Shown here piece by piece: positions 14,646 to 22,454 of a DNA stretch of 29,036 nucleotides (the stretch's first letter is position 1; every line of letters begins with the position of its first letter). Below the pieces are notes generated by a model. The model was given only the letters and a program-made list of their open reading frames with translations. It was not told the origin of the DNA and did not search any database. The stretch is from JAZQNF01 sp045641505. GTDB taxonomy: Bacteria > Bacillota > Clostridia > Lachnospirales > Bianqueaceae. The DNA lies in contig JAZUHB010000071.1 of assembly GCA_045641505.1 (NCBI GenBank), positions 1 through 29,036 on the forward strand, written 5' to 3'. The position numbers and the translations under genes are program-made.

Positions 14646-16544
14646 TTACACCATCAGCTCCACGACCATGTCGCCGATCTCGCCGGGGTTCTCGAGAGAG
14701 AGGCCGGAGATCAGCCGCGCCTGCGCGTAGAGGATCTTCGCGTAGCGGCCCAGCTTATCGAGGTCGCTGTTGTAGAGCTCGCGCAGAGTATCGGCGATGG
14801 GGTGCGCGAGGTTGATCTCGAGCACCAGCTCCGCCTTCACGGGCGCCTCGTCGACACCGGGCATCTTGTTCAGGGTCTTCTCCATCTCGACGGAGATCTC
14901 GCCCTCGGTGGAGAGGCAGGCGGGATGGTTCTTCAGGCTGTTGGTGAAGCGCACGGCGGAGACGGCGCCGATCTGGTCCCGCAGGAAGGTCAGCATCGCG
15001 GCGTTCACGTCGTTGGCGGTCTTGAGCTCCGCCTTCTCCTCGTCCGTGCCGAGGTCCAGGTCGTCGCGGCAGACGTTGGAGAACTCCTTGCCGTCATACT
15101 CGTGCAGGATCTGCAGCGCGAACTCGTCCACGTCCTCGGTGAGGAAGAGGACCTCGTAGCCCTTCGCCAGCACGGCCTCGACCTGCGGCAGGAGCTTGAT
15201 CTGCTCGAGGGTCTCGCCGGGCGCGTAGAAGATCTTCTTCTGCTCCTCGCCCATGCGCTCCGTGTACTCCTTCAGGGTGACGGGCTTGTCTTCCTTCGAG
15301 GAGGTGAAGAGGATCAGGTCCTTGAGCACGTCCTTGTGGGCGCCGTAATCGCTGTAGAGGCCGAACTTGAGCTGGCGGCCGAAGGCCTTGAAGAACTGCT
15401 CGTATTTCTCGCGGTCGCTGCCCAGGAGCTTTGCGAGCTCGCTTGCGATCTTCTTCTCGATGCCCTTCGCAATCGCCTTCAGCTGGCGGTCGTGCTGCAG
15501 CAGCTCGCGGGAGATGTTCAGGGACAGGTCGGAGCTGTCGACGAGACCGCGGACGAAGCTGAAGTAGTCGGGCAGCAGGTCCTTGCACTTGTCCATGATC
15601 ATCACGCCGCTGGAATAGAGCGCGAGGCCCTTCTCGTAGTCGCGGGTGTAGTAATCGTAGGGCGCGCGGGCCGGGACGAACAGGAGCGCCACGTACTCGG
15701 AGCTGCCCTCGTTCTTCTGGCGGACGGTCAAGAGCGGCGCCTCGTAGTCGAAGAATTTGTCCTCGTAGAAGGAGGCGTACTCCTCGTCCGTGACCTCGCC
15801 GCGCTCCTTCTTCCAGATCGGGATCATGCTGTTCAGGGTCTCGTCCTCGAGATAGCTCTCGTACTCGGGCTTGTCCTCGGGGGAGTCTTCCTTCTTGCGG
15901 CTGCGCTCGACCTGCATGCGGATTGGGTAGCGGACGTAATCGCTGTATTTGCGGACGAGGGAGCGGAGCTGCCACTCCTCGAGATAATCGCTGTAGCTTT
16001 CGTCCTCGCTGTCGTCCTTGAGGTGCAGGGTGACGACGGTGCCGGGCGCGTCCTTTTCGACCGGGCTCAGGGTGTAGCCGTCCGCGCCGGAGGACTCCCA
16101 GCGGAAGGCCTCGTCCGCGCCGTAGGCCCGGGAGTCGACGGTGACGCGGTCGCTGACCATGAACGCGGAGTAGAAGCCGACGCCGAACTGGCCGATGACG
16201 TCCACGTCCGCGGCCTTGTCCGCGCCGTCCATTCCCTTCTTGAACTCGAAGGAGCCGCTCTTCGCGATGGTGCCGAGATTGCTCTCGAGCTCGTCCTTCG
16301 TCATGCCGCAGCCGTTGTCGGTGATCGTCAGGGTGCGGGCGGCCTTGTCGGCGCTGAGCCGGATCTCGTACTCATCGCGCGCGACGGTGACGGCGGAGTC
16401 GGTCAGCGAGCGGAAGTAGAGCTTGTCGATCGCGTCGCTGGCGTTGGAGATCAGCTCGCGCAGGAAGATTTCCTTGTGGGTGTAGATGGAATTGACCATC
16501 ATGTCGAGGAGTTTTTTGGACTCGGTCTTGAATTGCTTCTTCAT
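14646..16544 (-). CDS. htpG: Molecular chaperone HtpG (Hsp90)
   Basis: A 632-residue protein, full length for bacterial Hsp90. The N-terminal GHKL ATPase domain is intact: catalytic-type E30 and N34 in LRELISNASDAIDKLYF, D76 and G80 in DNGCGM, and GQFGVGF at 118-124. The middle domain contains IPIWKKE, YDYYTRDYEKGLALYSSG and SSDLSLNISRELLQ, all standard in HtpG. The C-terminal dimerisation domain follows, without the eukaryotic MEEVD tail. The start at 16544 has AAGAGG upstream. It acts as an ATP-dependent dimeric chaperone in the cytoplasm. No CIRCE-type operator or clear promoter is seen in the 100 bases upstream. Confidence 0.98.
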   Translation of the reverse strand: MKKQFKTESKKLLDMMVNSIYTHKEIFLRELISNASDAIDKLYFRSLTDSAVTVARDEYEIRLSADKAARTLTITDNGCGMTKDELESNLGTIAKSGSFEFKKGMDGADKAADVDVIGQFGVGFYSAFMVSDRVTVDSRAYGADEAFRWESSGADGYTLSPVEKDAPGTVVTLHLKDDSEDESYSDYLEEWQLRSLVRKYSDYVRYPIRMQVERSRKKEDSPEDKPEYESYLEDETLNSMIPIWKKERGEVTDEEYASFYEDKFFDYEAPLLTVRQKNEGSSEYVALLFVPARAPYDYYTRDYEKGLALYSSGVMIMDKCKDLLPDYFSFVRGLVDSSDLSLNISRELLQHDRQLKAIAKGIEKKIASELAKLLGSDREKYEQFFKAFGRQLKFGLYSDYGAHKDVLKDLILFTSSKEDKPVTLKEYTERMGEEQKKIFYAPGETLEQIKLLPQVEAVLAKGYEVLFLTEDVDEFALQILHEYDGKEFSNVCRDDLDLGTDEEKAELKTANDVNAAMLTFLRDQIGAVSAVRFTNSLKNHPACLSTEGEISVEMEKTLNKMPGVDEAPVKAELVLEINLAHPIADTLRELYNSDLDKLGRYAKILYAQARLISGLSLENPGEIGDMVVELMV

Positions 16545-16934
16545 GATGCATGCCTCTTTTTGATGAAGATGATTGATTTATGCGGCGCGCCGCCGGAGCC
16601 GGCGGGATGCGGCGATTTGCGGTCCTTGGAAGTGTCCGCGGCAAAGCCGCGGGAGGAAATCACCCGGTTTTTTCCCGTTTTCCTCCTTTTTTATCCACAA
16701 AGGGGAGCAAAATCGCAATGCAAGCTCATATTGCTCCCGTTTTTCTTGCAAATGGGAGGAAAACACTCCAAAAAACGTCGGTTTACTCCTTTTCTCCCTG
16801 AAAAGTGTGTGGAAAACGCCTCGAACCGCCGGATTCCACCTATTCGATGCATCCGGGTCGCGGCGGGCAGGGTTGGAAGGCCGCAACGGACTCGGTTGGA
16901 TTGTCGCGGCGGACTACCGCCTCATTCCAGCGCG
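16545..16934. other. Gene-free gap with hairpins and repeat fragments
   Basis: This stretch, most of the 477-base gap between htpG and the repeat protein, has no convincing ORF. It holds a GC hairpin (CCGCGGC-AAA-GCCGCGG, 16636-16652), a GGGAGCAA...TTGCTCCC stem followed by GTTTTT around 16703-16743, and a piece (16748-16764, GCAAATGGGAGGAAAAC) that matches the core of the hairpin unit at 5576-5592 at 14 of 17 positions. It appears to be a diverged member of the same intergenic repeat family. Confidence 0.5.
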
Positions 16935-16963
16935 AAAAACAGCCCGCCGCAGCGAGCTGTTTC
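16935..16963 (-). terminator. Terminator of the DxDGDG repeat protein
   Basis: On the minus strand AAACAGCTCGCTGC pairs imperfectly with GCGGCGGGCTGTTT, followed by a T run. It lies 59 bases after the annotated stop at 17022, and 13 bases after the stop of an alternative reading frame at 16976. Confidence 0.85.
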
Positions 16964-17021
16964 TGTTGGCGTTACTCATGCGGCCTCGGCCTCTTCGGTC
17001 TTGGGCTTCGGCCTCTTTGCC

Positions 17022-17558
17022 TCAGGCCTCTTCGTTCTTGGGCTCTTCGGGCTTTTCTTCGGTCTTGGTCTTCTTGGTACCGGACTTCTTCTTGGGCTTG
17101 GGCTCCTCCTTCGCGGGCTCCGCAGCAGGCTCCTCCGTGGCAGCAGGCTCCGCGGCGGTCTCCTCGACGAACTCCACGGTGTCGGCCTCGCCGTCGCCGT
17201 CGGTGTCGGTGATCACGGTATCGAAGGTGCCGTTGCCGTCGGTGTCCACCATCATGGTGTCCAGCTGACCGTCGCCGGTGGTGTCCATGTGGACGATGTC
17301 CACGTAGCCGTCGCCGTCGGAATCCTCGAGCACGGTATCGATGCGGCCGTCGCCGTCCGTATCCATCATCACGGTATCGGACTCGCCGTCGCCGTCGAAA
17401 TCGGCATAGAAGGTATCGTCGAGGCCGTCCTCGTCCGTATCGTCGGAGCCGAGGATGTCGCCCGTGTTCTCATCCAGCTTTTTCAAAACGTAGTAGGCGC
17501 CGGCGGCCACCGCGGCCACACCCAGCGCGCCCATCAGGAACTTTCCGAATTTGCTCAT
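17022..17558 (-). CDS. Membrane-anchored protein with seven 13-residue DxDGDG calcium-loop repeats
   Basis: A 178-residue protein. Residues 8-24 form a hydrophobic N-terminal anchor, followed by YYVLKKLDENTGD. From residue 40 to 130 there are seven uninterrupted 13-residue repeats of the form D-x-D-G-D-G-x-x-D-T-V-x-x; the first (DTDEDGLDDTFYA) and fourth (DTTGDGQLDTMMV) are the most diverged. The DxDGDG core is the calcium-binding loop type found in dockerins, EF-hand-like and thrombospondin type 3 repeats. After residue 135 comes a Pro/Ala/Glu/Lys-rich tail (AAEPAATEEPAAEPAKEEPKPKKK). I infer a calcium-stabilised rod held at the membrane. It has a strong promoter and AGGAGG. Function unknown. 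Confidence 0.85.
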   Translation of the reverse strand: MSKFGKFLMGALGVAAVAAGAYYVLKKLDENTGDILGSDDTDEDGLDDTFYADFDGDGESDTVMMDTDGDGRIDTVLEDSDGDGYVDIVHMDTTGDGQLDTMMVDTDGNGTFDTVITDTDGDGEADTVEFVEETAAEPAATEEPAAEPAKEEPKPKKKSGTKKTKTEEKPEEPKNEEA

Positions 17559-17587
17559 TTTTTCAGCCTCCTGTTGTTCTTGCGTTT

Positions 17588-17616
17588 ATTATACCACTTT
17601 CGCGGGGGTCGGTCAA
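17588..17616 (-). promoter_or_regulatory. Promoter of the DxDGDG repeat protein
   Basis: On the minus strand TTGACC (17611-17616) and a perfect TATAAT (17588-17593) are 17 bases apart. The -35 box contains the TGA stop codon of the upstream flavoprotein, so the repeat protein can be expressed independently of the operon before it. Confidence 0.88.
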
Positions 17617-19541
17617 ATGCCTTCGCGCTCCCGGAACTCCCGCCACACGTTCTCGAACCAGTTGTCCGGCTCGGGGATCGGCCGGGCGGGCTCGGTGACG
17701 GTGCGGTAGCCGCGGCGGGTCTTTTCGGTGTAGAGGACCAGGTTTTCCTCGGAGGTCCGGCCGGGCACGAAGCGGTAGTCCGTGAGCAGGCCCTCCAGGC
17801 TTTCGCCCGCGGGATCGAGCACCAGCGCGGAGCCCCGGCTGCCGAAGGTCCGAGCGGCCGCGAGCATCGAGGAGAGCACCGCCTTCTGGGTCTCCAGCAT
17901 GTCGGACAGTTTGAACAGCCAGCGGGGCTCCGCCGGGTGGGACCAGACGGCCTCGCGGTCGTCCGTCTGCAGTTCCTTTTCGTAGGCGGCCATCGCGGCG
18001 GGGTCGCGGAGCTCGGCCGCGATCCTCGTGAAGCGCTGCTGGGCGCTCTCGCGGACCTCGGCGAGATTGGTCCCGTCGCCGCGGGTGTCCTCGATGAGCT
18101 CGGCGAGATCCTCCAGCGCGCCGCAGGCCAGCACGCCCGCCTCGCCCTCGTCGAAGGCGTCCGCCTTCCGGAGTCTTCGCGCGATCTCGGAGGCGGCCCG
18201 GAAGGAGCCGACCTGGGTCGCGTTCAGGGCGCTGCCGCCGGGACGGTGCACGCCGAAGTTGCCGGCGCACTCGCCCGCCGCGAAGAGTCCGCGGAGGTTC
18301 GTCTCCCAGTTCACGTCGACGGCCAGACCGCCGTTATGGTGCTGGGCGCAGACCTCGACGCGGAGCGGCTCCGTGTACAGATCGATGCCGTGGCTCGCGT
18401 AGAGCTCGATGGCCAGGGGATTCATATGGGCGAGCCGCCCGATGGGGCTCTTCTGCGTCGCGCCGGAGTTCTCCAGGTAGGCGCGGGCCTCGTCGGAGAG
18501 GCCGTCGAAGCCGCGCTCGAGGCCGGCGGGGTCGCGGCGGAAATCCAGATAAACCTTCCGTCCCAGCTCCACACTCTCCCGGTAGACCGCCAGGTCCACG
18601 TAGGAGGAGCCGCGCACCTTCGACGCGTCGAAGGGCCACTGATAGCCCTTCAGGAACTCCATGGCGAGCGCCTTCTCCGCGCTGCCGAAATAGTCGGGCA
18701 GGAACTCGCGCTCCGTGCCGTTCTCATCGACCGAGATGTAGCGCGGCAGCACCTGCTGATAGGTGCCGGAGACGTTCCAGCGGAAATCGACCGAGGCGAG
18801 TCCGTACTGCCATTCGGAGAGATTCGCGCCGCGCGCGCCGGCCCGGAGCGCCATGCCGCTCATTCCCCACTGGGAGGCGGGGTAGACGGAGGCGTCGTAG
18901 CAGCCGGCCGGGCCGCCCGTCGCGAGGATCACGTTCGGGCAGAGCACGACGCCGAGGCCGCGGGTCTCGCTCTCGCACTCGGCCATGCTCCAGGTGATGA
19001 AGCCATAGACGCGCTCCTCATCCGCGAGGAGCTCCACCGCGAGCCGGTCCTCGTACACGGTCAGGCCCTTCGCGTCGACCGCCCGCTCCAGCGCCTCGGT
19101 CATGTAGCGCGAGGTGAGGGGCCCGGCGGAGGTGGCGCGGGTGCGCGGGTCGTGGTCGGTCTTGTAGCCGACGTACTCGCCGTACTCGTTGGTGGGGAAG
19201 CCCACGCCCAGCTCGCAGAGCTTCATGAACGCGCGGACGGAGCCCGCAGCCTCGCAGAGGGCCGTGTCGCCGTTCACGCCTTCGCCCGCGAAGAGGGTCC
19301 GGGCCATCTCGCCGACGGAATCGTCGCCGCCGGTGAGGGAAAGCTTGTAATAGGTCTGCTTATCGCTGCCGGTGTTGCGGGAGGTGCCCAGGGCGCGGCC
19401 CTCGGTGAAGAGCGCGATGTTCTTCACGCCGGCCGACGCGAGGCAGTCCAGCGCGTTCAGGCCCGCGCAGCCGGAGCCGATCACGGCCGCGTCCAGCCGG
19501 AGCAGCGGATAGGAGATGCCTTCGAAACGGATCGTATCCAT
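17613..19541 (-). CDS. FAD-dependent fumarate-reductase/aspartate-oxidase-like flavoprotein
   Basis: A 642-residue soluble enzyme. The N-terminal FAD-binding fold begins at DAAVIGSGCAGLNAL, with GSGCAG at residues 22-27. Then follow NTGSDKQTYYKLSLTGGDD, typical of the flavin-contacting and capping parts of the succinate dehydrogenase/fumarate reductase flavoprotein superfamily, and a second FAD motif FAAGECAGNFGVHRPGGSALN near the C-terminal third. It lacks a Tat or Sec signal and a covalent-flavin domain, so it acts in the cytoplasm. Members catalyse hydride transfer to or from C=C bonds, or oxidise small substrates; the substrate here is unknown. It is the last gene of a four-gene operon and starts three bases after the GH3 stop. 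Its context suggests it acts on a released aglycone or keto-sugar. Confidence 0.88.
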   Translation of the reverse strand: MDTIRFEGISYPLLRLDAAVIGSGCAGLNALDCLASAGVKNIALFTEGRALGTSRNTGSDKQTYYKLSLTGGDDSVGEMARTLFAGEGVNGDTALCEAAGSVRAFMKLCELGVGFPTNEYGEYVGYKTDHDPRTRATSAGPLTSRYMTEALERAVDAKGLTVYEDRLAVELLADEERVYGFITWSMAECESETRGLGVVLCPNVILATGGPAGCYDASVYPASQWGMSGMALRAGARGANLSEWQYGLASVDFRWNVSGTYQQVLPRYISVDENGTEREFLPDYFGSAEKALAMEFLKGYQWPFDASKVRGSSYVDLAVYRESVELGRKVYLDFRRDPAGLERGFDGLSDEARAYLENSGATQKSPIGRLAHMNPLAIELYASHGIDLYTEPLRVEVCAQHHNGGLAVDVNWETNLRGLFAAGECAGNFGVHRPGGSALNATQVGSFRAASEIARRLRKADAFDEGEAGVLACGALEDLAELIEDTRGDGTNLAEVRESAQQRFTRIAAELRDPAAMAAYEKELQTDDREAVWSHPAEPRWLFKLSDMLETQKAVLSSMLAAARTFGSRGSALVLDPAGESLEGLLTDYRFVPGRTSEENLVLYTEKTRRGYRTVTEPARPIPEPDNWFENVWREFREREGI

Positions 19542-19544
19542 CGT

Positions 19545-21626
19545 TTAACCGATCATCGCGTCCTGCTTCTTGTCCATCGTGTAGCAGTCGGGGTTGTCGA
19601 GCCGCACGGAGAGGGCAAGGCGGATATCACGGCTGGAGGAGCCGATCAGGAAGCGGTAGACGCCGCTCTCGGCGATCCAGTCATGCAGCATCACGTTGTA
19701 ATAGGAGAGGTCCTTCCAGGTCAGCGTGAACTCGACCTTCTTCGTCTCGCCGGGCTGAAGCTCGACGCGGGCGAACTTTTTGAGCTCCTTCTCGGGCTTG
19801 GAGACGGTCGAGACGGGGTCGCTCACGTAGAGCTGGACCACCTCGGCGCCGGCAGCCGCGCCCGTGTTCTTCACCTTGCAGCTCAGCTTGTAGCCGCCGG
19901 GGATCTCCTTCACCGTGCCCTTCGAATACTCGAAGGAGGTGTAGGAAAGGCCGTGGCCGAAGGGGAACCATATCTCCTCCGGGTGTCGGTCGTAGTAGCG
20001 GTAGCCGATGGCCCACTTCTCGCCGTACTCGATCTTGGTGGCGTCGCCGTTCAGATCGAGGTCCCGGCGCATCTCGGTGGGGAAGGTCTCGGAGAGCTTG
20101 CCGCTGGGGTTCACCTTGCCGCAGAGCACGTCCGCGATCGCCGCGCCGGCCGCCTCGCCGGTGGGCCACATCTGGACGATGGAGGTGCAGGCGTCTGCCT
20201 TGTCGCTGCGGAAGGTGGAGCAGCCGCTGGTGAGGACCAGGACGACGTTGGGGTTGTGGTAGGTGCAGTTGCGGAGCACGTCCTCGATGTAGCCGGCCAG
20301 ATGGTTGTCGAAGCGGTCGATGTTCTCGGAATCCTGCGAGGGCTGCACGCCGGTAAAGACGATGACCGCGTCGTAGGTCTGGATGTCGGGCATGTCGCGG
20401 GTGAAGGTGTGCCACAGCATGTTGTCGGGCTGCTTGCGGGTCAGGTAGGGGAAGTAATCGACCTGCACGCCGGGCAGGGCCTTCTTCAGGCACTCCAGCG
20501 GGGAGTCGATGTGCTCGGGATTGGGGAAGACCTCCGCGGAGCCCTGGCCGTTGATGTAGGGCATGACCGCGTATTCGCCGGTGACCGCGACCTTCTTCAC
20601 CTTGTCGGGCGTGAGGGGCAGCAGCGGCGTGTCGGTCTCGCTCCAGCCGGCATGCTCGGGGTAGACGGGCCACTCCTTGGTGGAGTTGCGGAAGTTGCCG
20701 TTCTTCAGGAGGCAGATGGCCTCGCGGGCGATGCGGAGCGCGTTCTCATGCTGCTTCGCGCGGTCGTAGTTCACGTCGGGCTTCACGGGACGGAGCAGGA
20801 ACTCCAGCACGCGGGCGCAGCAGCGGTCGACCTCCTCCATCGACAGGCGGCCGTCGGCGACCGCGGCGCAGATCTTCGGGACGCTGTCCTGCGGGCTGCC
20901 GGGCATGCGGATGTCGAGGCCGGCCTTCACGGATTTCACCGGATCGTGCACGCCGCCCCAGTCGGAGACGAACATGCCCTTGTAGCCCCACTCCTTGCGG
21001 GGGACCTCCTCCATCAGCCACTTGTTCTCGCCGCACCAGATCGAGTTGACCTTGTTGTAGGCGGTCATGATGCTGGTGGGGTTGGACTTTTCGACGGCGA
21101 TCTCGAAGGCCTTCAGGTAGATCTCGCGGAGCGTGCGCTCGTCGATCTCGACGCTGGTCTCGGTGCGGCGGGTCTCCTGGGAGTTGCAGGCGTAGTGCTT
21201 CATCGAGACGCCGACGCCGTTCTCCTCGCAGCCGTTGATGTAGGCGGCCGCCATCTCGCCGGCGAGGACCGGGTCCTCCGCGAAATACTCGAAATTACGG
21301 CCGTTCAGGGCGTTGCGCTTCATGTTGGCGCCCGGGCCGAGGATCATCTGGATGTCGTGGTGCACGCAGTCGTTCGCGATGGTCTCGCCCATCAGGTAGG
21401 CCATCTCCGGGTCCCAGGTGGCGCCGGTCGCGCAGCAGGAGGGCAGACAGGTGCTGTCCGTGCCGGGATTGTAGTTGCGCTCGCCGTTGGGGCCGTCGGC
21501 CATGTGCTTCTCCTCGATGCCGAGGCGGGGCACGCCGGCGCTGTGCAGGCTGCTGGTGCCGCTGCCGGTGAGCAGCGCGGCCTTTTCCTCGATGGTAAGC
21601 TGAGCAAGGATCTCCTGAATCGTCAT
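19545..21626 (-). CDS. GH3 beta-glycosidase, cytoplasmic
   Basis: A 693-residue enzyme with the GH3 barrel, the alpha/beta sandwich and a C-terminal fibronectin-III-like domain, and no signal peptide. Visible motifs are HMADGPNGER (41-50), SMKHYACNSQETRR (141-154; the KH and RR substrate-binding residues) and the nucleophile D222 in FVSDWGGVHD. In the second domain VVLVLTSGCSTFRSDKAD lies near the acid/base region. The FnIII-like domain begins at about residue 575 (PGGYKLSCKVKNTGAAAGAEVVQLY). It would hydrolyse beta-glucosides or similar from the non-reducing end. GGAGG precedes the ATG. The gap to the SDR gene is 39 bases. Cytoplasmic location fits imported small glycosides, for example plant aglycone glycosides. 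Confidence 0.95.
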   Translation of the reverse strand: MTIQEILAQLTIEEKAALLTGSGTSSLHSAGVPRLGIEEKHMADGPNGERNYNPGTDSTCLPSCCATGATWDPEMAYLMGETIANDCVHHDIQMILGPGANMKRNALNGRNFEYFAEDPVLAGEMAAAYINGCEENGVGVSMKHYACNSQETRRTETSVEIDERTLREIYLKAFEIAVEKSNPTSIMTAYNKVNSIWCGENKWLMEEVPRKEWGYKGMFVSDWGGVHDPVKSVKAGLDIRMPGSPQDSVPKICAAVADGRLSMEEVDRCCARVLEFLLRPVKPDVNYDRAKQHENALRIAREAICLLKNGNFRNSTKEWPVYPEHAGWSETDTPLLPLTPDKVKKVAVTGEYAVMPYINGQGSAEVFPNPEHIDSPLECLKKALPGVQVDYFPYLTRKQPDNMLWHTFTRDMPDIQTYDAVIVFTGVQPSQDSENIDRFDNHLAGYIEDVLRNCTYHNPNVVLVLTSGCSTFRSDKADACTSIVQMWPTGEAAGAAIADVLCGKVNPSGKLSETFPTEMRRDLDLNGDATKIEYGEKWAIGYRYYDRHPEEIWFPFGHGLSYTSFEYSKGTVKEIPGGYKLSCKVKNTGAAAGAEVVQLYVSDPVSTVSKPEKELKKFARVELQPGETKKVEFTLTWKDLSYYNVMLHDWIAESGVYRFLIGSSSRDIRLALSVRLDNPDCYTMDKKQDAMIG

Positions 21627-21665
21627 GGAACGTTTCCTCCGGAAAATGATTTGGCAGGACTAGAA

Positions 21666-22436
21666 TCAAAGTCTGCGGATATGGAAGCCGCCGTCCGCGT
21701 TCAGCACGGTGCCGGTACCGAAATCGAGCAGTCCGCTCGCCGCCGCGGCCACACAGTCGGCCACGTCCTCGGGCCGGCCCATCCGCTTGATGGGCGTGAC
21801 GCCGCCGGCGATCAGCTTCTCGTATTTCTCCTTGACGCCCGCGGTCATGTCGGTCGCGATGATGCCGGGACGGACCTCGAACACGGGGATGCCCTCCTCG
21901 GCCAGACGGTCGGCGAAGAGCAGCGTCACCATCGAGATGCCCGCCTTGGACATGCAGTACTCACCCCGGTTGGTGGAGGAGGTGTAGGCGGACATGGACG
22001 AGATGTTCACGATGCGGGGGCTGTAGTCGGGCAGCCCCGCGGCCTGAAATTCCATCATCAGGTTCGCGGCGGCCTGGCACATGAAGAAGGTGCCCTCCAG
22101 GTTGATGGAGAGGAGCCGCTCGACGGATTCGGGCGTGGTGCTCAGGATATCGGCGCGCACGAGCGGCGCGACGCCGGCGTTGTTGACGAGAAGGTCGAGC
22201 CGGCCTTCCTCGCGCACGCGTTCGAACATCGCGGCCCGGTCCTCGGGCACGGCGATGTTGCATTTCTGATAGACGGCCTCGATGCCGGCCTCCGCGAACG
22301 CCTCCATCAGGCCCGGCATGTCGCCTTGCTCCTTGGTTCCGCTCACGATGACCTTATAGCCCTCGCGGCCCAGCTTCATGGCGATGGCGTGGCCGATGCC
22401 CCGGGTGGAGCCGGTCACGACTGCGATTTTTTTCAT
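21666..22436 (-). CDS. SDR-family NAD(P)-dependent oxidoreductase (FabG-like)
   Basis: A 256-residue classical short-chain dehydrogenase. It has the nucleotide-binding motif TGSTRGIG (8-15), the structural NNAG (85-88), a Ser region NISSMSA (144-150), and catalytic Y160 and K164 in EYCMSKAG. GGAGG is upstream; the gene starts 18 bases after the OYE-like gene. Annotation pipelines would probably label it 3-ketoacyl-ACP reductase, but no fatty acid genes are nearby. In this operon it more plausibly interconverts a ketone and an alcohol on a sugar or aglycone. Cofactor preference is not clear from the sequence. Confidence 0.92.
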   Translation of the reverse strand: MKKIAVVTGSTRGIGHAIAMKLGREGYKVIVSGTKEQGDMPGLMEAFAEAGIEAVYQKCNIAVPEDRAAMFERVREEGRLDLLVNNAGVAPLVRADILSTTPESVERLLSINLEGTFFMCQAAANLMMEFQAAGLPDYSPRIVNISSMSAYTSSTNRGEYCMSKAGISMVTLLFADRLAEEGIPVFEVRPGIIATDMTAGVKEKYEKLIAGGVTPIKRMGRPEDVADCVAAAASGLLDFGTGTVLNADGGFHIRRL

Positions 22437-22454
22437 ATGGCGCCTCCGTTGGGA

